A stretch of 64,000 nucleotides of DNA. Source: Ferrimonas aestuarii (lineage in GTDB: Bacteria; Pseudomonadota; Gammaproteobacteria; Enterobacterales; Shewanellaceae). The stretch covers positions 248,001-312,000 of the forward strand of contig NZ_SWCJ01000002.1 of assembly GCF_005116665.1 (NCBI RefSeq), in the 5' to 3' direction. How positions within the stretch are numbered: position 1 is the stretch's first letter; each line of letters opens with the position of its first letter. Positions 25,583 through 36,700 of the stretch are shown here, one piece after another. Made by a program: the position numbers and the translations under genes. Under the pieces are notes generated by a model. That model was not told where the DNA came from. It saw only the letters and a list, made by a program, of their open reading frames with translations, and did no database searches.

Positions 25583-27550
25583 TTACTTACGACGGCGGCG
25601 TAACCAAGCGACTGGTAACAGAGCCATCAGCCACAATGGCAAAGACGCGCCGCTACGTTCATTCGGCTCCTGAGTGCTGGTGTCGTTATCAAGTGGAATC
25701 TGACAACTCTGGCCATCGCTGCTTGGGCGAAGCACAACGGGTCGCGGCAGCTGATCCGTAATTGGCTTGCCGGTGGCGTCCGTTTCAATAACCACTTTAG
25801 TGACTGTTTCACCGGTATTTGGATCCGTCACCTCTTCGGTCACCACTTTACCGCTACTGTCGACCAACACACGAGGAAGCTCAACCAACGCCGTTCCCAC
25901 GATTTCGCCATTGTCATTGATGCTGTTGGCTTCTACCACCACGAAATCCGCTTCGTAAGTGATAGGCTGGGCAAAGGTATCGTTGTCGGTGATCTTAAAC
26001 TTAGACCACTTCTGGCCATTACTATCAAACCCGCCATTGTCGTCTTGCTGATAGCCACGAGACTCACAGGTCAACAACTCGTTTAGGTTAGTAAAGGCGC
26101 CCGTGTCCCCGGCTTTGTCAGCACTGTAGTCATACACAAAGGCGTTACGACGACGGGGTAATTGCTTCTGGACATCAACTTCAATATTACCGACCACTAA
26201 ACCAGCATCGTTAATGTCTTTTGCGATACTGGCAAGATCGGTTTCGTTGCCAGCATTGAAGTCACGAGGCTCGGTGAAGTACTTCTCACCACTGTTTACG
26301 TCGTAGGTCCAGAACTTAGTACGCTGATAGCCACCAATGTAGCGAGCAACACTGCCCACGGCGATGCCGTTATCATTGATAGCGGTCGCGGTAGAGCCAC
26401 GAAGACCATCAAAATCTAAATCGGTAGGGCTGATGATGGTGCCATCAGGCATCCAAACTTGAGCCCATGTATAGGACATCAAGTTGTTGTCGTTATTACG
26501 CTGGTTCGACTCACCAATTACGACGCCTTGGCTGTTGATGCCCAAGCCCAACGCCGAATAGATATTGCTGTCATCATCGTCAGGGGTAAAAGGAAGTGCT
26601 AGCGTCTTATCCAAGGTGGCGGTGCTGGATGTGGTATCCACCGTCCATACCGCAGGACGAAGCTGATAATTGATGGAGCTGCCGTTTTGAAGGTTTTGAA
26701 TACAGACTTCAATGGGGTCTGGAGTTTCCGCATCGTTGAAGCTATTCCAGCAGCTATCGATGTTGTCTTTACTGTTTTTAGACAGTTCCGTGCTGACATA
26801 GCCAACCACTCGTTCGCTACCATTGTCTGAACTGGTAGCAATTGCCGATGCCACGGAGAATCCACCCACTTCAACCTGAGTTGCCCCTTCAACCTCTGAG
26901 GTGTAGAACGCGGTATCATCAGAAGGCGCTAATAAAAACTCGTCGTTACTTCCGGCTTTAACAAAACCGCGAGCTTCAAAATCGCGGTAGTAGAAGTTTG
27001 GATCGTCATCATCTTCCGATGGGGTTGGATCGGCAACCTTAGTTTGCGTACCCGAAACGCGGCCAACTCGGATGTCTTTGTCTGCATGAAGGCCAAAGTA
27101 AAACACATCTTTGGTAGCAGAGGCATCTTCATCATTAGGCGCAACTTGGCCGGCGATCGCATTATGAATAGCCTTCCACGCATCAGATTCTTCTAGCTCA
27201 AAACCAAAGTTGTTGCCTTGGAACGGACGGGTCACATTTGGAGTCAGTGCCGTGACTTCAGGAAAAATGGCATCGTCTACTTCACCAATCAGGCCACTGT
27301 TGTCGTCGTCATCACTGGTGTTGGTATTGTTTCGACCTTGGGCGATGCCAATGACCGCTTCTTGATTGTTGATGTCGCCACCGTAGCCATTTCGAGTCAA
27401 TGGCAGTTGGCTGTTGGCAACGGAATACATGTCGTCGATGTTAACGATCTCATAAGCTGTCCATTGCTTTTCCGCCGCTTGACCATGAAACGCCGCTAAC
27501 AGCGCCAGAGCCATGGTGGATTTTTTGTAATTAAACATCTTGTGGCTCAT
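25583..27550 (-). CDS. DUF3466-family secreted protein with C-terminal sorting-like anchor
   Basis: Exported protein of 655 residues with no known activity. Seen: a signal peptide (about 12-26, ending QAA), acidic Asp/Asn-rich segments (for example SDDDDNSG and PSEDDDDPN), repeated beta-rich units with AINDNGIAVG-type and DINDAGLVVG-type motifs suggesting a propeller, and a C-terminal GASLPLWLMALLPVAWLRRRRK. The tail (small residues, hydrophobic helix, Arg cluster) resembles GlyGly-CTERM sorting signals handled by rhombosortase in bacteria with type II secretion, though the GG is GA here. AGGGG precedes the ATG. Confidence 0.83.
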   Translation of the reverse strand: MSHKMFNYKKSTMALALLAAFHGQAAEKQWTAYEIVNIDDMYSVANSQLPLTRNGYGGDINNQEAVIGIAQGRNNTNTSDDDDNSGLIGEVDDAIFPEVTALTPNVTRPFQGNNFGFELEESDAWKAIHNAIAGQVAPNDEDASATKDVFYFGLHADKDIRVGRVSGTQTKVADPTPSEDDDDPNFYYRDFEARGFVKAGSNDEFLLAPSDDTAFYTSEVEGATQVEVGGFSVASAIATSSDNGSERVVGYVSTELSKNSKDNIDSCWNSFNDAETPDPIEVCIQNLQNGSSINYQLRPAVWTVDTTSSTATLDKTLALPFTPDDDDSNIYSALGLGINSQGVVIGESNQRNNDNNLMSYTWAQVWMPDGTIISPTDLDFDGLRGSTATAINDNGIAVGSVARYIGGYQRTKFWTYDVNSGEKYFTEPRDFNAGNETDLASIAKDINDAGLVVGNIEVDVQKQLPRRRNAFVYDYSADKAGDTGAFTNLNELLTCESRGYQQDDNGGFDSNGQKWSKFKITDNDTFAQPITYEADFVVVEANSINDNGEIVGTALVELPRVLVDSSGKVVTEEVTDPNTGETVTKVVIETDATGKPITDQLPRPVVLRPSSDGQSCQIPLDNDTSTQEPNERSGASLPLWLMALLPVAWLRRRRK

Positions 27551-27559
27551 TCGTTCCCC

Positions 27560-29482
27560 TTAGCCTGAATTTTGCATTGTTTCTAACTCTTCCCAGCGAT
27601 CAAAACACTGTTCCAAATCGGCTTCGCATTGCGCAAGTTGTGCCAGTATTGCGTTGCTCTTATTTGGATCCTGATCAAAAAAACTGGGTTCCGCTATCTG
27701 CTCTTGGAAAGCGGCGATTTGTGTCTCTAAAGACTCCATCTTAGCAGGAAGTTCATCGAGTTCACGTTGTAATTTGTAGGACAGCTTTTTTGGTTTAGCT
27801 GCCGACTTTTTCGATTCATTGTCACTCTTTGGCTTGGGAGCTTGTTCAACCTCATTCTCTGTTTTGAGCTGAGATTCTGAGAAGAACTTGGCCCCCAGAT
27901 GCTGAGCATCGGTATAGCCGCCGACATACTCATGCCACAGACCCTTACCGCCGAACCACCAAGTACTGGTCACGGTGTTGTCGATAAACTCACGGTCGTG
28001 AGAAACCAGCAACAAGGTGCCTTGGTATTCGGCCAATTTGGCCTCAAGCAGTTCGAGGGTTTCGACATCCAGATCGTTGGTAGGTTCATCCATAACCAAC
28101 AAATTTGCCGGTTTTAGGAAGAGTTTGGCCAAAAGCAGTCGATTTCGTTCACCTCCGGAAAGTGAACTTACTGGGCTTCGAGCCCGTGCTGGGGCAAACA
28201 GGAAGTCTTGCAGGTAACCAAGAACGTGTCGATCACGGCCGTTGACCATGACCGTCTGCTTACCATCGGCCACGTTATCCTGAACCGATTTCGTCAGGTC
28301 TAGATCGCTGCGGTGCTGATCAAAATACGCCACCTCAAGCTTAGTGCCCCGCTTTACTTCACCCTGTTGAGGCTCAATATCCCCAAGCAGAAGCTTAATC
28401 AGAGTCGACTTACCACAGCCGTTGGGCCCAATGAGAGCGATGCGATCGCCGCGAGCAACCAAGCGCTCCATATCAGAGACAATCGGCTTATCTTTCCAAG
28501 AAAAGGCCAGGTTCTTAATGTCGAAGACCAACTTGCCGGAACGTTCACCCTGCTCCATCGACATATTGGCATTACCCTGACGAGACAGGCGCTCTTTACG
28601 TTGTTGACGCATCGCTTTTAATGCGCGAACCCGCCCTTCATTACGGGTTCGACGAGCCTTGATCCCCTGACGAATCCAGGTCTCTTCTATGGCCAGTTTG
28701 CGGTCAAACTCTGCCGCCTGCTCCTCTTCAACCCGAAGCATCTCCTCTTTGGCCACCAGATAGTTGGCGTAGTCTCCAGGGAAACTCGCTAGCTGTCCCC
28801 GATCAAGATCCACGATGCGGGTGGCGGTGCGGCGAATAAAACCACGGTCATGACTGACAAACACAATGCTGCCGGCGAAGCCTTTTAGCATCTCCTCAAG
28901 CCATTCAATGGCATCGATGTCGAGATGGTTAGTAGGCTCATCAAGCAGCAATACGTCAGGGAGACGAACTAAGGCTCTGGCCAAAGCCGCTCGGCGCTGC
29001 CAACCTCCAGAGAGAGAAGCCATTGGCGTGTCGCCATTGAGCTGCAACCGGCTCAAGGTGTGGGTGATGGTCTGCTCTGCGCTCCACGCTCCCTGCTGTT
29101 CCATCTGTTCCTGCACTCGGTGCAGTTGGTTAAGCAGTGACTCGGAGGGGGTTTCCGCCACTTGAATACTCAAGCTTTGATAACGCTCAAGCAGCTCTCC
29201 CACTTCCGCAAGGCCCTTGGCCACGTAGTGATAGACGCTGCCCTCTTGCGCCCGAGGCGGATCTTGGGGCAGATAGGCGATCTTGATGCCAGAATCGATG
29301 GTCATGGTGCCATCGTCCATATCCTGCATCGACGCTAACACTTTCAATAAACTGGATTTACCGGCGCCGTTGCGCCCAACCAAACACACACGTTCGTTTT
29401 TTTCTAAGATAAAGTCGGCCTTATCCAGTAACGGTGTGTGCCCAAAGGCCAACTGGCCCTGATTAATTCGAATTAAGCTCAT
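27560..29482 (-). CDS. uup: ABC-F family ATPase Uup
   Basis: Cytoplasmic duplicated ATPase without membrane domains; Uup acts on ribosomes and affects transposon excision and tolerance to ribosome stress. Seen: 640 residues with two nucleotide-binding domains, Walker A GRNGAGKSS at 36-44 and GPNGCGKST near 352, signature LSGG in each (SLSGGWQRR, SLSGGERNR), Walker B LLLDEPTNHLD and LVMDEPTNDLD, and a C-terminal coiled-coil DNA-binding region from about 545 that marks Uup among ABC-F proteins. It lies 3 bases after a glutaredoxin-like gene and is followed by the DUF3466 gene. Confidence 0.96.
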   Translation of the reverse strand: MSLIRINQGQLAFGHTPLLDKADFILEKNERVCLVGRNGAGKSSLLKVLASMQDMDDGTMTIDSGIKIAYLPQDPPRAQEGSVYHYVAKGLAEVGELLERYQSLSIQVAETPSESLLNQLHRVQEQMEQQGAWSAEQTITHTLSRLQLNGDTPMASLSGGWQRRAALARALVRLPDVLLLDEPTNHLDIDAIEWLEEMLKGFAGSIVFVSHDRGFIRRTATRIVDLDRGQLASFPGDYANYLVAKEEMLRVEEEQAAEFDRKLAIEETWIRQGIKARRTRNEGRVRALKAMRQQRKERLSRQGNANMSMEQGERSGKLVFDIKNLAFSWKDKPIVSDMERLVARGDRIALIGPNGCGKSTLIKLLLGDIEPQQGEVKRGTKLEVAYFDQHRSDLDLTKSVQDNVADGKQTVMVNGRDRHVLGYLQDFLFAPARARSPVSSLSGGERNRLLLAKLFLKPANLLVMDEPTNDLDVETLELLEAKLAEYQGTLLLVSHDREFIDNTVTSTWWFGGKGLWHEYVGGYTDAQHLGAKFFSESQLKTENEVEQAPKPKSDNESKKSAAKPKKLSYKLQRELDELPAKMESLETQIAAFQEQIAEPSFFDQDPNKSNAILAQLAQCEADLEQCFDRWEELETMQNSG

Positions 29483-29485
29483 AAC

Positions 29486-29710
29486 TTACGCATTTATAAA
29501 TTGTTGTAGCGATTCGGCATCAAATGGCCAACCTAACTCTTCACCATCGGCACGTTGAATCACTGGAATCCGGACGCCATAGGCATCAATTAACCGCTGT
29601 GATTCAACGATGTCCATCAAGGTAACTTGGATACCAAGTTGTTGTGTGAGCTCAAAGGCTTGCTCACACAGATGACAACCTGAGGTGTGATACAGAGTTA
29701 AATTAGGCAT
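29486..29710 (-). CDS. glutaredoxin-family protein (DUF836 type)
   Basis: Small thioredoxin-fold protein of 74 residues. Seen: MPNLTLYHTSGCHLCEQAF with the redox pair C11-x-x-C14, then a short alpha-beta pattern containing the cis-proline segment RIPVIQRADG. The ATG at 29710 is used because the motif-proximal Met matches family starts; upstream in-frame Met at 29752 would overlap rlmL by 50 bases. It overlaps the rlmL end by 8 bases and precedes uup, so it belongs to the rlmL-uup unit. Its redox partner is unknown. Confidence 0.85.
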   Translation of the reverse strand: MPNLTLYHTSGCHLCEQAFELTQQLGIQVTLMDIVESQRLIDAYGVRIPVIQRADGEELGWPFDAESLQQFINA

Positions 29711-31832
29711 GCTCAACCAACCAGGCATTGTGGATCTGCTTGTTTCTTGCAAAGTCCATAGACATGGTTTTGTCGCTGATGTTTTTCGCTTTCAATCCCA
29801 GTTGTGTGAGCCCGTCAATGTCCATCTTGAAGTTACGTTTATTGTTAGAAAACAAGATTGTACCACCCGGACGAAGAATTCGCTTGAGGTCTTCCATCAA
29901 GGATAAATGATCGCGCTGAATATCGAACGTGGTGTGCATTCGTTTCGAGTTTGAGAACGTCGGCGGATCGATAAAGATAAAGTCGTACTGACGATTACAA
30001 CGCTCTAACCACTGCAAGCAATCCGCTTGAATAAACTGGTGCTGACGACCCTTAATGCCGTTTAGCTCAAAGTTATGTTCGGCCCAATTTAGATAGGTGT
30101 TGGACATATCAACGGTGGTGGTTGAACGAGCCCCGCCAACGGCGGCGTGCACAGAAGCGGAACCGGTGTAGGCAAACAGATTTAGAAAATCTTTACCTTG
30201 AGTGGACGCTTGAATCTGTTTTCGAGCCAAGCGGTGATCCAGGAATAAGCCGGTATCTAAGTACTCAGTGAGGTTAACCAGGAAACGCGCACCATATTCA
30301 TTCACTTCCAGCTCAATCGCGCGCTTGCGCTGTTTTTGGTACTGGGCTTTGCCCTTCTGACGCTGGCGCGTCTTTAGCACAATTTTGTCGGAGTGAACGT
30401 CTAGAACTTGAGGAATCTGCCACATGATGTCCACCAAACGCTGTTTGGCCTTGGCTTCATCGATGGTTTTCGGTGGCGCATACTCGTGAACCACGACCCA
30501 ATCTTGATAGCAATCCACCGCGACGTTGTATTCCGGCAGATCGGCATCATAAAGGCGATAGCAGTCGATATCTTGGCTTTTCAGCCATTTTTTACGAACC
30601 TTGAGATTCTTCTTGAGGCGATTTCCAAAATCTTCGCCGCCACGAGGGCCTTGCTGCTGCTCTTGAGCTTCAAGATCCGCCTCACTGCGAGCGCGAATGG
30701 CGTAATTGGCCAGTTTCACTTCCAAGTTGGAGTTAAACAGCTTGTACTCTTTACTTGGGCGCATCTTAAGCGCGCTGAACAGCATCGCTTCGCTGCACAG
30801 TAAGCTCAGTTGCCAATCGCCGAAGTGGCGACGGAAATGCTGCCCCAGATCCGAATACAAACCAATAAGGCCCGATAAGTTACCAATACGCTCACCATAA
30901 GGCGGGTTGGTTACAATAAATCCTGGTTGTTCGGTTTTGGGAGTCACATCAAGGGCGTTAGAATGAGACAGGGTGACCAGATCGCCAATGCCGGCGCGCT
31001 GGGCATTTTGTTTTGCGATGCCCACTACTTTTTGATCCAGATCCGAACCGAAGAATTGGGTTTGGCACGCCTTTACGCCGCGGCTGCCACGCAGGGAAGC
31101 CTCGTTTTTGGCTTCGTCCCACATCGCTTCGTTGTGACCCTTCCAGCCATAAAAGCCCCAATGCTCTCGTAGCAGCCCTGGCGCTCGGTCGGCAGCCATC
31201 ATGGCCGCTTCCACAATCAACGTGCCTGAGCCGCAGAATGGGTCCATCAGTGGCTTGTCCATCTGCTTGACCCAGCCGCTACGAATCAGCATGGCGGCAG
31301 CTAAGTTTTCACGGACCGGCGCTTGGCCATGGTCGGTTCGATAGCCCCGCTGGTGCAAAGGCGCACCGGAGAAATTCAAGCCCAAAGACAGCTTGCCACC
31401 TTTTAATACCGCATCAATCTTAATGTCCGGATCGACCTTGGTAATGCCTGGGCGCTGACCGGTATCTTCCATGAAACAATCCACCACGGCGTCTTTCAGC
31501 TTTAGCGCACCAAACTGACTGTTGCGGATGGCGCGGTTGGTGCCATGAAAGTCGACCATGAAACCACGTATGCTGGAGAAGATACTTGGCCAATGGATCT
31601 CTTTGACGTTGTCGTACATCTGCTCAGCGGATTCCGCTTCCACCTCGTCAATCACCATCACCACGCGGCTGGCCAATCGAGACCACAGACAAATACGGTA
31701 AGCGGTGGCGAGATCCGCGTGGAAATGGACCACGGCGAGCCCCTCGTGTACCTGTTCGGCACCGAGTTGGTTGAGTTCATCCACGAGAAGGTATTCAAGG
31801 CCCTTAGGGACGGCGGCGTAAAAGCGCTTCAT
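29703..31832 (-). CDS. rlmL: bifunctional 23S rRNA methyltransferase RlmKL
   Basis: Fused enzyme that makes m2G2445 (RlmL half) and m7G2069 (RlmK half) in 23S rRNA. Seen in 709 residues: a THUMP domain (about 45-155), the first methyltransferase with PFCGSGTLIVEAAM and TNPPYGERIG, and a second one with LFAYTGSASVHAA and FIDPPTFSNSKRM. Length matches E. coli (702). Transcribed toward the glutaredoxin gene and uup, as in the enteric arrangement. Confidence 0.96.
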   Translation of the reverse strand: MKRFYAAVPKGLEYLLVDELNQLGAEQVHEGLAVVHFHADLATAYRICLWSRLASRVVMVIDEVEAESAEQMYDNVKEIHWPSIFSSIRGFMVDFHGTNRAIRNSQFGALKLKDAVVDCFMEDTGQRPGITKVDPDIKIDAVLKGGKLSLGLNFSGAPLHQRGYRTDHGQAPVRENLAAAMLIRSGWVKQMDKPLMDPFCGSGTLIVEAAMMAADRAPGLLREHWGFYGWKGHNEAMWDEAKNEASLRGSRGVKACQTQFFGSDLDQKVVGIAKQNAQRAGIGDLVTLSHSNALDVTPKTEQPGFIVTNPPYGERIGNLSGLIGLYSDLGQHFRRHFGDWQLSLLCSEAMLFSALKMRPSKEYKLFNSNLEVKLANYAIRARSEADLEAQEQQQGPRGGEDFGNRLKKNLKVRKKWLKSQDIDCYRLYDADLPEYNVAVDCYQDWVVVHEYAPPKTIDEAKAKQRLVDIMWQIPQVLDVHSDKIVLKTRQRQKGKAQYQKQRKRAIELEVNEYGARFLVNLTEYLDTGLFLDHRLARKQIQASTQGKDFLNLFAYTGSASVHAAVGGARSTTTVDMSNTYLNWAEHNFELNGIKGRQHQFIQADCLQWLERCNRQYDFIFIDPPTFSNSKRMHTTFDIQRDHLSLMEDLKRILRPGGTILFSNNKRNFKMDIDGLTQLGLKAKNISDKTMSMDFARNKQIHNAWLVEHA

Positions 31833-31926
31833 GGCATTCCGATCAATAGACTAAAACGCCTATTATACCGCGCTTTGGTTACCTAAGCCTTGGCAATTGT
31901 GAGACGAGTGGTGGAATTAACAGCAG

Positions 31927-32466
31927 TTAAGCGGCAGAAATGCGATGTGACGCAGCCGCTGGCAATGGAGACAGGCGATCGTTCATCACCTTAATGGTCT
32001 GAAAGCACTCAAGTTGTTTATATTCCGATAGCGCCAAATTTTGCGACAGCAGCATCACCACCGAAGCATCCTGATCGGCTTCCACCACCAACACGAGGCC
32101 CGATTCGCCTTGATTGTTAACCAACTGGCACAATTTGCCTTTACGGCTAAAGACGATGGATTGGCTCACTTGAAAATGCCAACTCTTTGGCATGGTAGGC
32201 AAGGTAAAAAACGCTTTGGCCGTGGCGTTCAATGCAACCTGAACCATTTGTGGCTCGGTCAGATTGAGATTGGCGGATAATTCACGAATCACGTCATTGT
32301 AAAAATCAGCGTGGCAGGTGCCAAACTGCATGGTTTGCAATGCGTCAGGAATTAAGCAGTCTTCACCGTAGGGGGTTAGAAACATCATCTCTCCCAAGTC
32401 TATTGCTAGACGGGAGTGTTGCGGTTCAAAAAACCAACGCCAATTTGAGCAAGGCATAAGCAACAT
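31927..32466 (-). CDS. zapC: cell division protein ZapC
   Basis: Cytoplasmic protein that promotes FtsZ bundling at the Z ring. Seen: 179 residues with the start segment NWRWFFEPQHSRLAIDL, the core MPKSWHF and the C-terminal IKVMNDRLSPL, each aligned with E. coli ZapC (NWRWYYDEEHDRMMLDL, MPKSWHF, IKIMNDRLKP). It lies between pyrD and rlmL, the genomic neighbourhood of zapC in E. coli. The start ATG at 32466 lacks a strong ribosome site; the Met three codons later is an alternative. Confidence 0.9.
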   Translation of the reverse strand: MLLMPCSNWRWFFEPQHSRLAIDLGEMMFLTPYGEDCLIPDALQTMQFGTCHADFYNDVIRELSANLNLTEPQMVQVALNATAKAFFTLPTMPKSWHFQVSQSIVFSRKGKLCQLVNNQGESGLVLVVEADQDASVVMLLSQNLALSEYKQLECFQTIKVMNDRLSPLPAAASHRISAA

Positions 32467-32566
32467 GATTGATACTCTAACAAGGAGGATGAAAATTATA
32501 CTAATCTATTTAAATAAAAAAGTGCAAGTTTTTATCTTACTATTTTTTAAACATCATTTAAATTCG

Positions 32567-32625
32567 GATCGATCATATTTTGATCAGAGAAACGATCGCC
32601 GATCGCTTTTTTATAATTTATGATC
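32567..32625. other. GATC-rich cluster between pyrD and zapC
   Basis: Six GATC tetramers in 59 bases (32567, 32571, 32582, 32594, 32601, 32622) within AT-rich DNA just upstream of zapC on the minus strand. Such density is uncommon outside origins and Dam-regulated promoters. Confidence 0.5.
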
Positions 32626-32657
32626 AAAAAACAGGCTGTTTTTGGCAGCCTGTTTTT
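32626..32657 (-). terminator. terminator of pyrD
   Basis: Minus-strand stem AACAGGCTG/CAGCCTGTT (32630-32638 with 32646-32654), followed by a T run. It starts 21 bases after the pyrD stop; a T run on the plus side means it could work in both directions. Confidence 0.9.
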
Positions 32658-32677
32658 ATCCGTTAAATAAAACGATC

Positions 32678-33703
32678 TTATTTTCGTTTTAGATAATCTT
32701 CAGTAATGTCTTTGATCAATTGTGGGCCGTTATAGATAAACCCGGTATAGATCTGAACCAGTTTTGCACCAGCATCGATCTTATCCATGCCATCTTTGCC
32801 GCTATCAATACCGCCCACACCGATGATTGGCAATTTACCATCAAGGTATTCTGCGGTGAGCTTAATCACTTCGGTCGCGCGCTGTGTCAGGGGTGCGCCG
32901 CTAAGACCGCCAGCTTCAACGTGCTCAGGCAGATGCTTAACCGCGTCTCGCTCCAGCGTTGTGTTGGTTGCAATTACGCCATCAAATTGATGAGTAATAA
33001 GAGCATCACAGATCTGTTTTAATTCCTCATTGGAAAGATCCGGTGCGATCTTTAATGCAATGGGAACATAACGGCCCTGCTCTTTTGCCAGTTGCCCTTG
33101 ACGCTCTTTCAAACTGCTTAAGAGATCATCAAGCATTTCTCCATATTGCAGGCTTCGCAATCCTGGGGTATTTGGAGAAGAGATATTCACAGCAATATAA
33201 TCGGCAACCTCATAAACTTTATCCATACAGAAAAGGTAGTCGTTCTTACCCTCTTCTAATGGCGTGGTTTTGTTTTTACCAATATTGACCCCAATAATGG
33301 CATTGCCACGATTACTGGCCTTAATATTACGAACCATGGCATCCACGCCGCCATTATTAAATCCCATACGATTAATAATGGCACGCGCAGGTTTCAGGCG
33401 AAATGCTCTCGGCTTGTCGTTACCAGGCTGCGCCTTTGGCGTTACGGTGCCTACTTCAATATGGCCAAAGCCCATGGCGACGAAGGCATCGATGCTTTCG
33501 GCATCTTTATCCATACCGGCGGCAAGGCCGACCGGATTCGGAAAGGTTAACCCCATGCATTCGATGGGTGCCGCTGGCACATTCTGGCTATACAGGCAGG
33601 AAAACGGCGTATTGGCCGTATAGCGGAATGAGGTCATGGCAAAGTTGTGGGCGAACTCAGGACTGGTTTGGAATAGGAATTTTTGGGCGATTTTGTAGAA
33701 CAA
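32678..33703 (-). CDS. pyrD: dihydroorotate dehydrogenase, quinone type (class 2)
   Basis: Fourth step of pyrimidine synthesis: oxidises dihydroorotate to orotate and passes electrons to membrane quinone through FMN. Seen: 341 residues, the N-terminal membrane-association helices (about 1-35) typical of class 2, GLAAGMDKD at 59-67, and catalytic S175 in [11 protein letters not shown]. Length matches E. coli (336). Flanked by terminators on both sides, so it is probably a single-gene unit. Confidence 0.97.
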   Translation of the reverse strand: MFYKIAQKFLFQTSPEFAHNFAMTSFRYTANTPFSCLYSQNVPAAPIECMGLTFPNPVGLAAGMDKDAESIDAFVAMGFGHIEVGTVTPKAQPGNDKPRAFRLKPARAIINRMGFNNGGVDAMVRNIKASNRGNAIIGVNIGKNKTTPLEEGKNDYLFCMDKVYEVADYIAVNISSPNTPGLRSLQYGEMLDDLLSSLKERQGQLAKEQGRYVPIALKIAPDLSNEELKQICDALITHQFDGVIATNTTLERDAVKHLPEHVEAGGLSGAPLTQRATEVIKLTAEYLDGKLPIIGVGGIDSGKDGMDKIDAGAKLVQIYTGFIYNGPQLIKDITEDYLKRK

Positions 33704-33718
33704 GGGTAAGCTCCTATC

Positions 33719-33748
33719 TTAAAAAAGCCCCGTCTGAAACGGGGCTTT
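33719..33748 (-). terminator. terminator of NAD-glutamate dehydrogenase gene
   Basis: Minus-strand stem AGCCCCGT/ACGGGGCT with a 5-base loop, followed by six Ts. It starts 18 bases after the stop codon. Confidence 0.9.
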
Positions 33749-33765
33749 ATTTGTAATTATTATCC

Positions 33766-36700
33766 TTAGCTGTCGCAGCGCATTATCAGCAGGTTCAACT
33801 CTCGAAGCGCCACTGAGAACTTAGCGAACTCGTGGTTCTTGGAGCTGTGGAACTCCGCCATCATGTGCAGCCAACGGTCTAGGGTTTGTTGGTTCTCTTC
33901 TACCCAGGTATTGATGATGCTGTCCGCATCGCAACTACCTACGCAGTTTTTCAGCACAACGGATGTCAGTAAGCGTTGCTGCCAATCCAGATCTTCACGG
34001 AAGGCAGCTCGCGCCAATGCTTGCCAGTGGTTTAACACCGGCTGCTGACCAATTTGGTCTAGGAACCAGTGCAGCTCTATGCCGGCACCCAGTTTAAAGT
34101 AGGTTTCGGCAACCAGTGACACTGGCTTCTCCTCGGCCTTGGCGATCTCAGCAATGTCCAATGCGGAGAACAAGGTGCTCAGATGGGACATTCTGCGAGC
34201 GATTGTCGGTGAAACCTGTTGTTCTTGCAAGCTTTCCGCCACTTTAGCCAAGGCGACAATTTCGTCCTCAACCAGAAGCTGATCGATGTTCGCGTCCAGC
34301 TCTTTGACCACATCTTTGTAGAATGCGGTGGTTTGCTCAATGGACAAGGAACGGTTGCGGTGGCGCAGGAACCAACGGGTTACCCGGCGTAGCGAACGGC
34401 GCAGTTGCGACAACAGGTCACTTTGCACCGCGGCGCTGGCGCTCAACTGAGTGATCTCTTTGCTTAACGCTTTTGAATCAAACACCTGACAGGCAACAGT
34501 GTAACAGATAGCCACCTCTTCAACTGCGGCACCGGTCTCATCTTGCATACGCTGGATGAAGTTAAGGCCCATGTCGTTGATGATGTCATTCGCCAGATCG
34601 GTGGCGATGATCTCGCCCCGCAGTGGGTGAGCAGACATCTGAGTGGCGTAACGCTTCTGCAGCTCCTGTGGGAAGTAGTTCGTCAGGCGTTTGGCCAAGA
34701 ACTCATTCTCAGTGATCTCCGGTGACACCAGCTGCTCTTTAAGCACCATCTTGGCGTACGCAACCAACACCGACAGCTCAGGGCGAGTAAGCCCAACGCC
34801 AGCGGCCAAACGCTCATTGAGTTCATCTTCGTTAGGCAGAAACTCAAGGGCGCGGTCAAGCTTATCGATCTTCTCTAGGTGCTGAATGAAGCGGATCTGC
34901 TCTTTTAGCTGCGATGCCCCTTCAATCTGAGTCACGGAGATGCTCTGAGCCTGATCGCGACAATCCTGGAGCACAATCTCCGCCACTTCGTCGGTCATCT
35001 CTTCTAGCAGCAAGTTACGCTGCTTCACCGTCAGATCGCCCTCAGCCACCAATTGGTTGAGCAAAATCTTAATGTTCACTTCGTTATCAGAGCAATCAAC
35101 GCCACCGACGTTGTCGACAAAGTCGGTGTTGATGCGTCCGCCCTGCTTGGCGTATTCGATTCGGCCAAGCTGCGTCAGGCCCAAGTTACCGCCCTCGCCA
35201 ACCACTTTGGCGCGAAGTTCATGGCCATCGATGCGCAGTACGTCGTTAGCACGATCGCCGACATCAAGGTTGGTTTCGCTGCTGGCTTTCACATAGGTGC
35301 CGATGCCGCCGTTCCAAACCAGATCCACTTCCATCTTAAGCAGGTAGCGAATCAGCTCATTGGGAGCCATCTGGTTTTTGTTGCTGCCGATCATCTTTTT
35401 GATCTGCGGCGTCAACTTAATGGACTTAGCGCTGCGGTTAAATACGCCACCGCCTGCTGAGATCAATTTGGCATCATAATCTTCCCAACTTGAACGCGGC
35501 AAGGCGAACAGACGCTCACGCTCTTGGTAGCTGCGAGCAGAATCTGGATCCGGGTCGATAAAGATGTGCATGTGGTTAAAGGCAGCTTGCAAACGAATGT
35601 GTTTAGACAGCAGCATGCCGTTACCAAATACGTCCCCAGCCATGTCGCCAATGCCCAAACAGGTAAAGTCGGTGGTCTGGCAGTCGGTGCCTAGTTCATG
35701 GAAGTGACGTTTCACCGACTCCCACGCACCGCGAGCGGTAATGCCCATCTTCTTATGGTCGTAGCCGTATTGTCCGCCTGATGCGAAAGCATCGCCTAAC
35801 CAGAACTGATAGTCCTCAGAGATGGCGTTGGCAATATCGGAGAACGTGGCGGTGCCTTTGTCCGCCGCAACCACAAGGTATGGGTCATCTTCATCGTGAC
35901 GAACCACCTGCTGTGGCGGGGTCAATGTTCCGGCAACGATGTTGTCGGTGATGTCCAGCAGCGCGCTGATGAAAATTTGGTAACAGGCTTTGCCTTCCGC
36001 CAGCATCCCTTCACGATCTGCAGGAAGGTTCTTACACACGAAGCCGCCCTTGGCACCGGATGGCACAATTACGGTGTTCTTCACCTGCTGAGCTTTTACT
36101 AGGCCCAGCACTTCGGTACGAAAATCCTCGCGTCGGTCTGACCAGCGCAGCCCGCCGCGCGCAACTTTAGCACCGCGAAGGTGAACCCCTTCTACGCGAG
36201 GTGAGTAGACGAAAATCTCAAACTTCGGCAGCGGCAGCGGCATCTCTGGGATGTCTGCAGGGGAGAACTTAAAGGACACGTAGCTCTTGTCCTGTCCCTC
36301 ATTGTCCAGCTGGTAGAAGTTGGTACGACAGGTGGCCTGCATCAACTCGATGTAGCGACGGATGATACGATCGTCATCCAGGTTACTCACCTCTTCCAAT
36401 AGATCATTGGCTTGCTCGATGAGCTTAGTGAGGTCGCGCTTGGCTTTAGAACTTGGGTTGAACTTCTTATCGAACATCTTCACCAACAAGGTGGCGATGT
36501 GAGGATAGTTACCCAGGGTCTCTTCGACGTAGCTTTGAGAGAAGGTTCCGTCGATTTGGCGCATGTACTTGGCGTAGGAGCGCAGGATGCTGGCTTCACG
36601 GCCGGTCAGGCCAGCGCTTAAGATTAAGCGGTTAAAGCCATCGTCTTCCAACTCGCCCTGCCAAACTTTGGCAAAGGCATCTTGGAATCGACCTTGGGAG

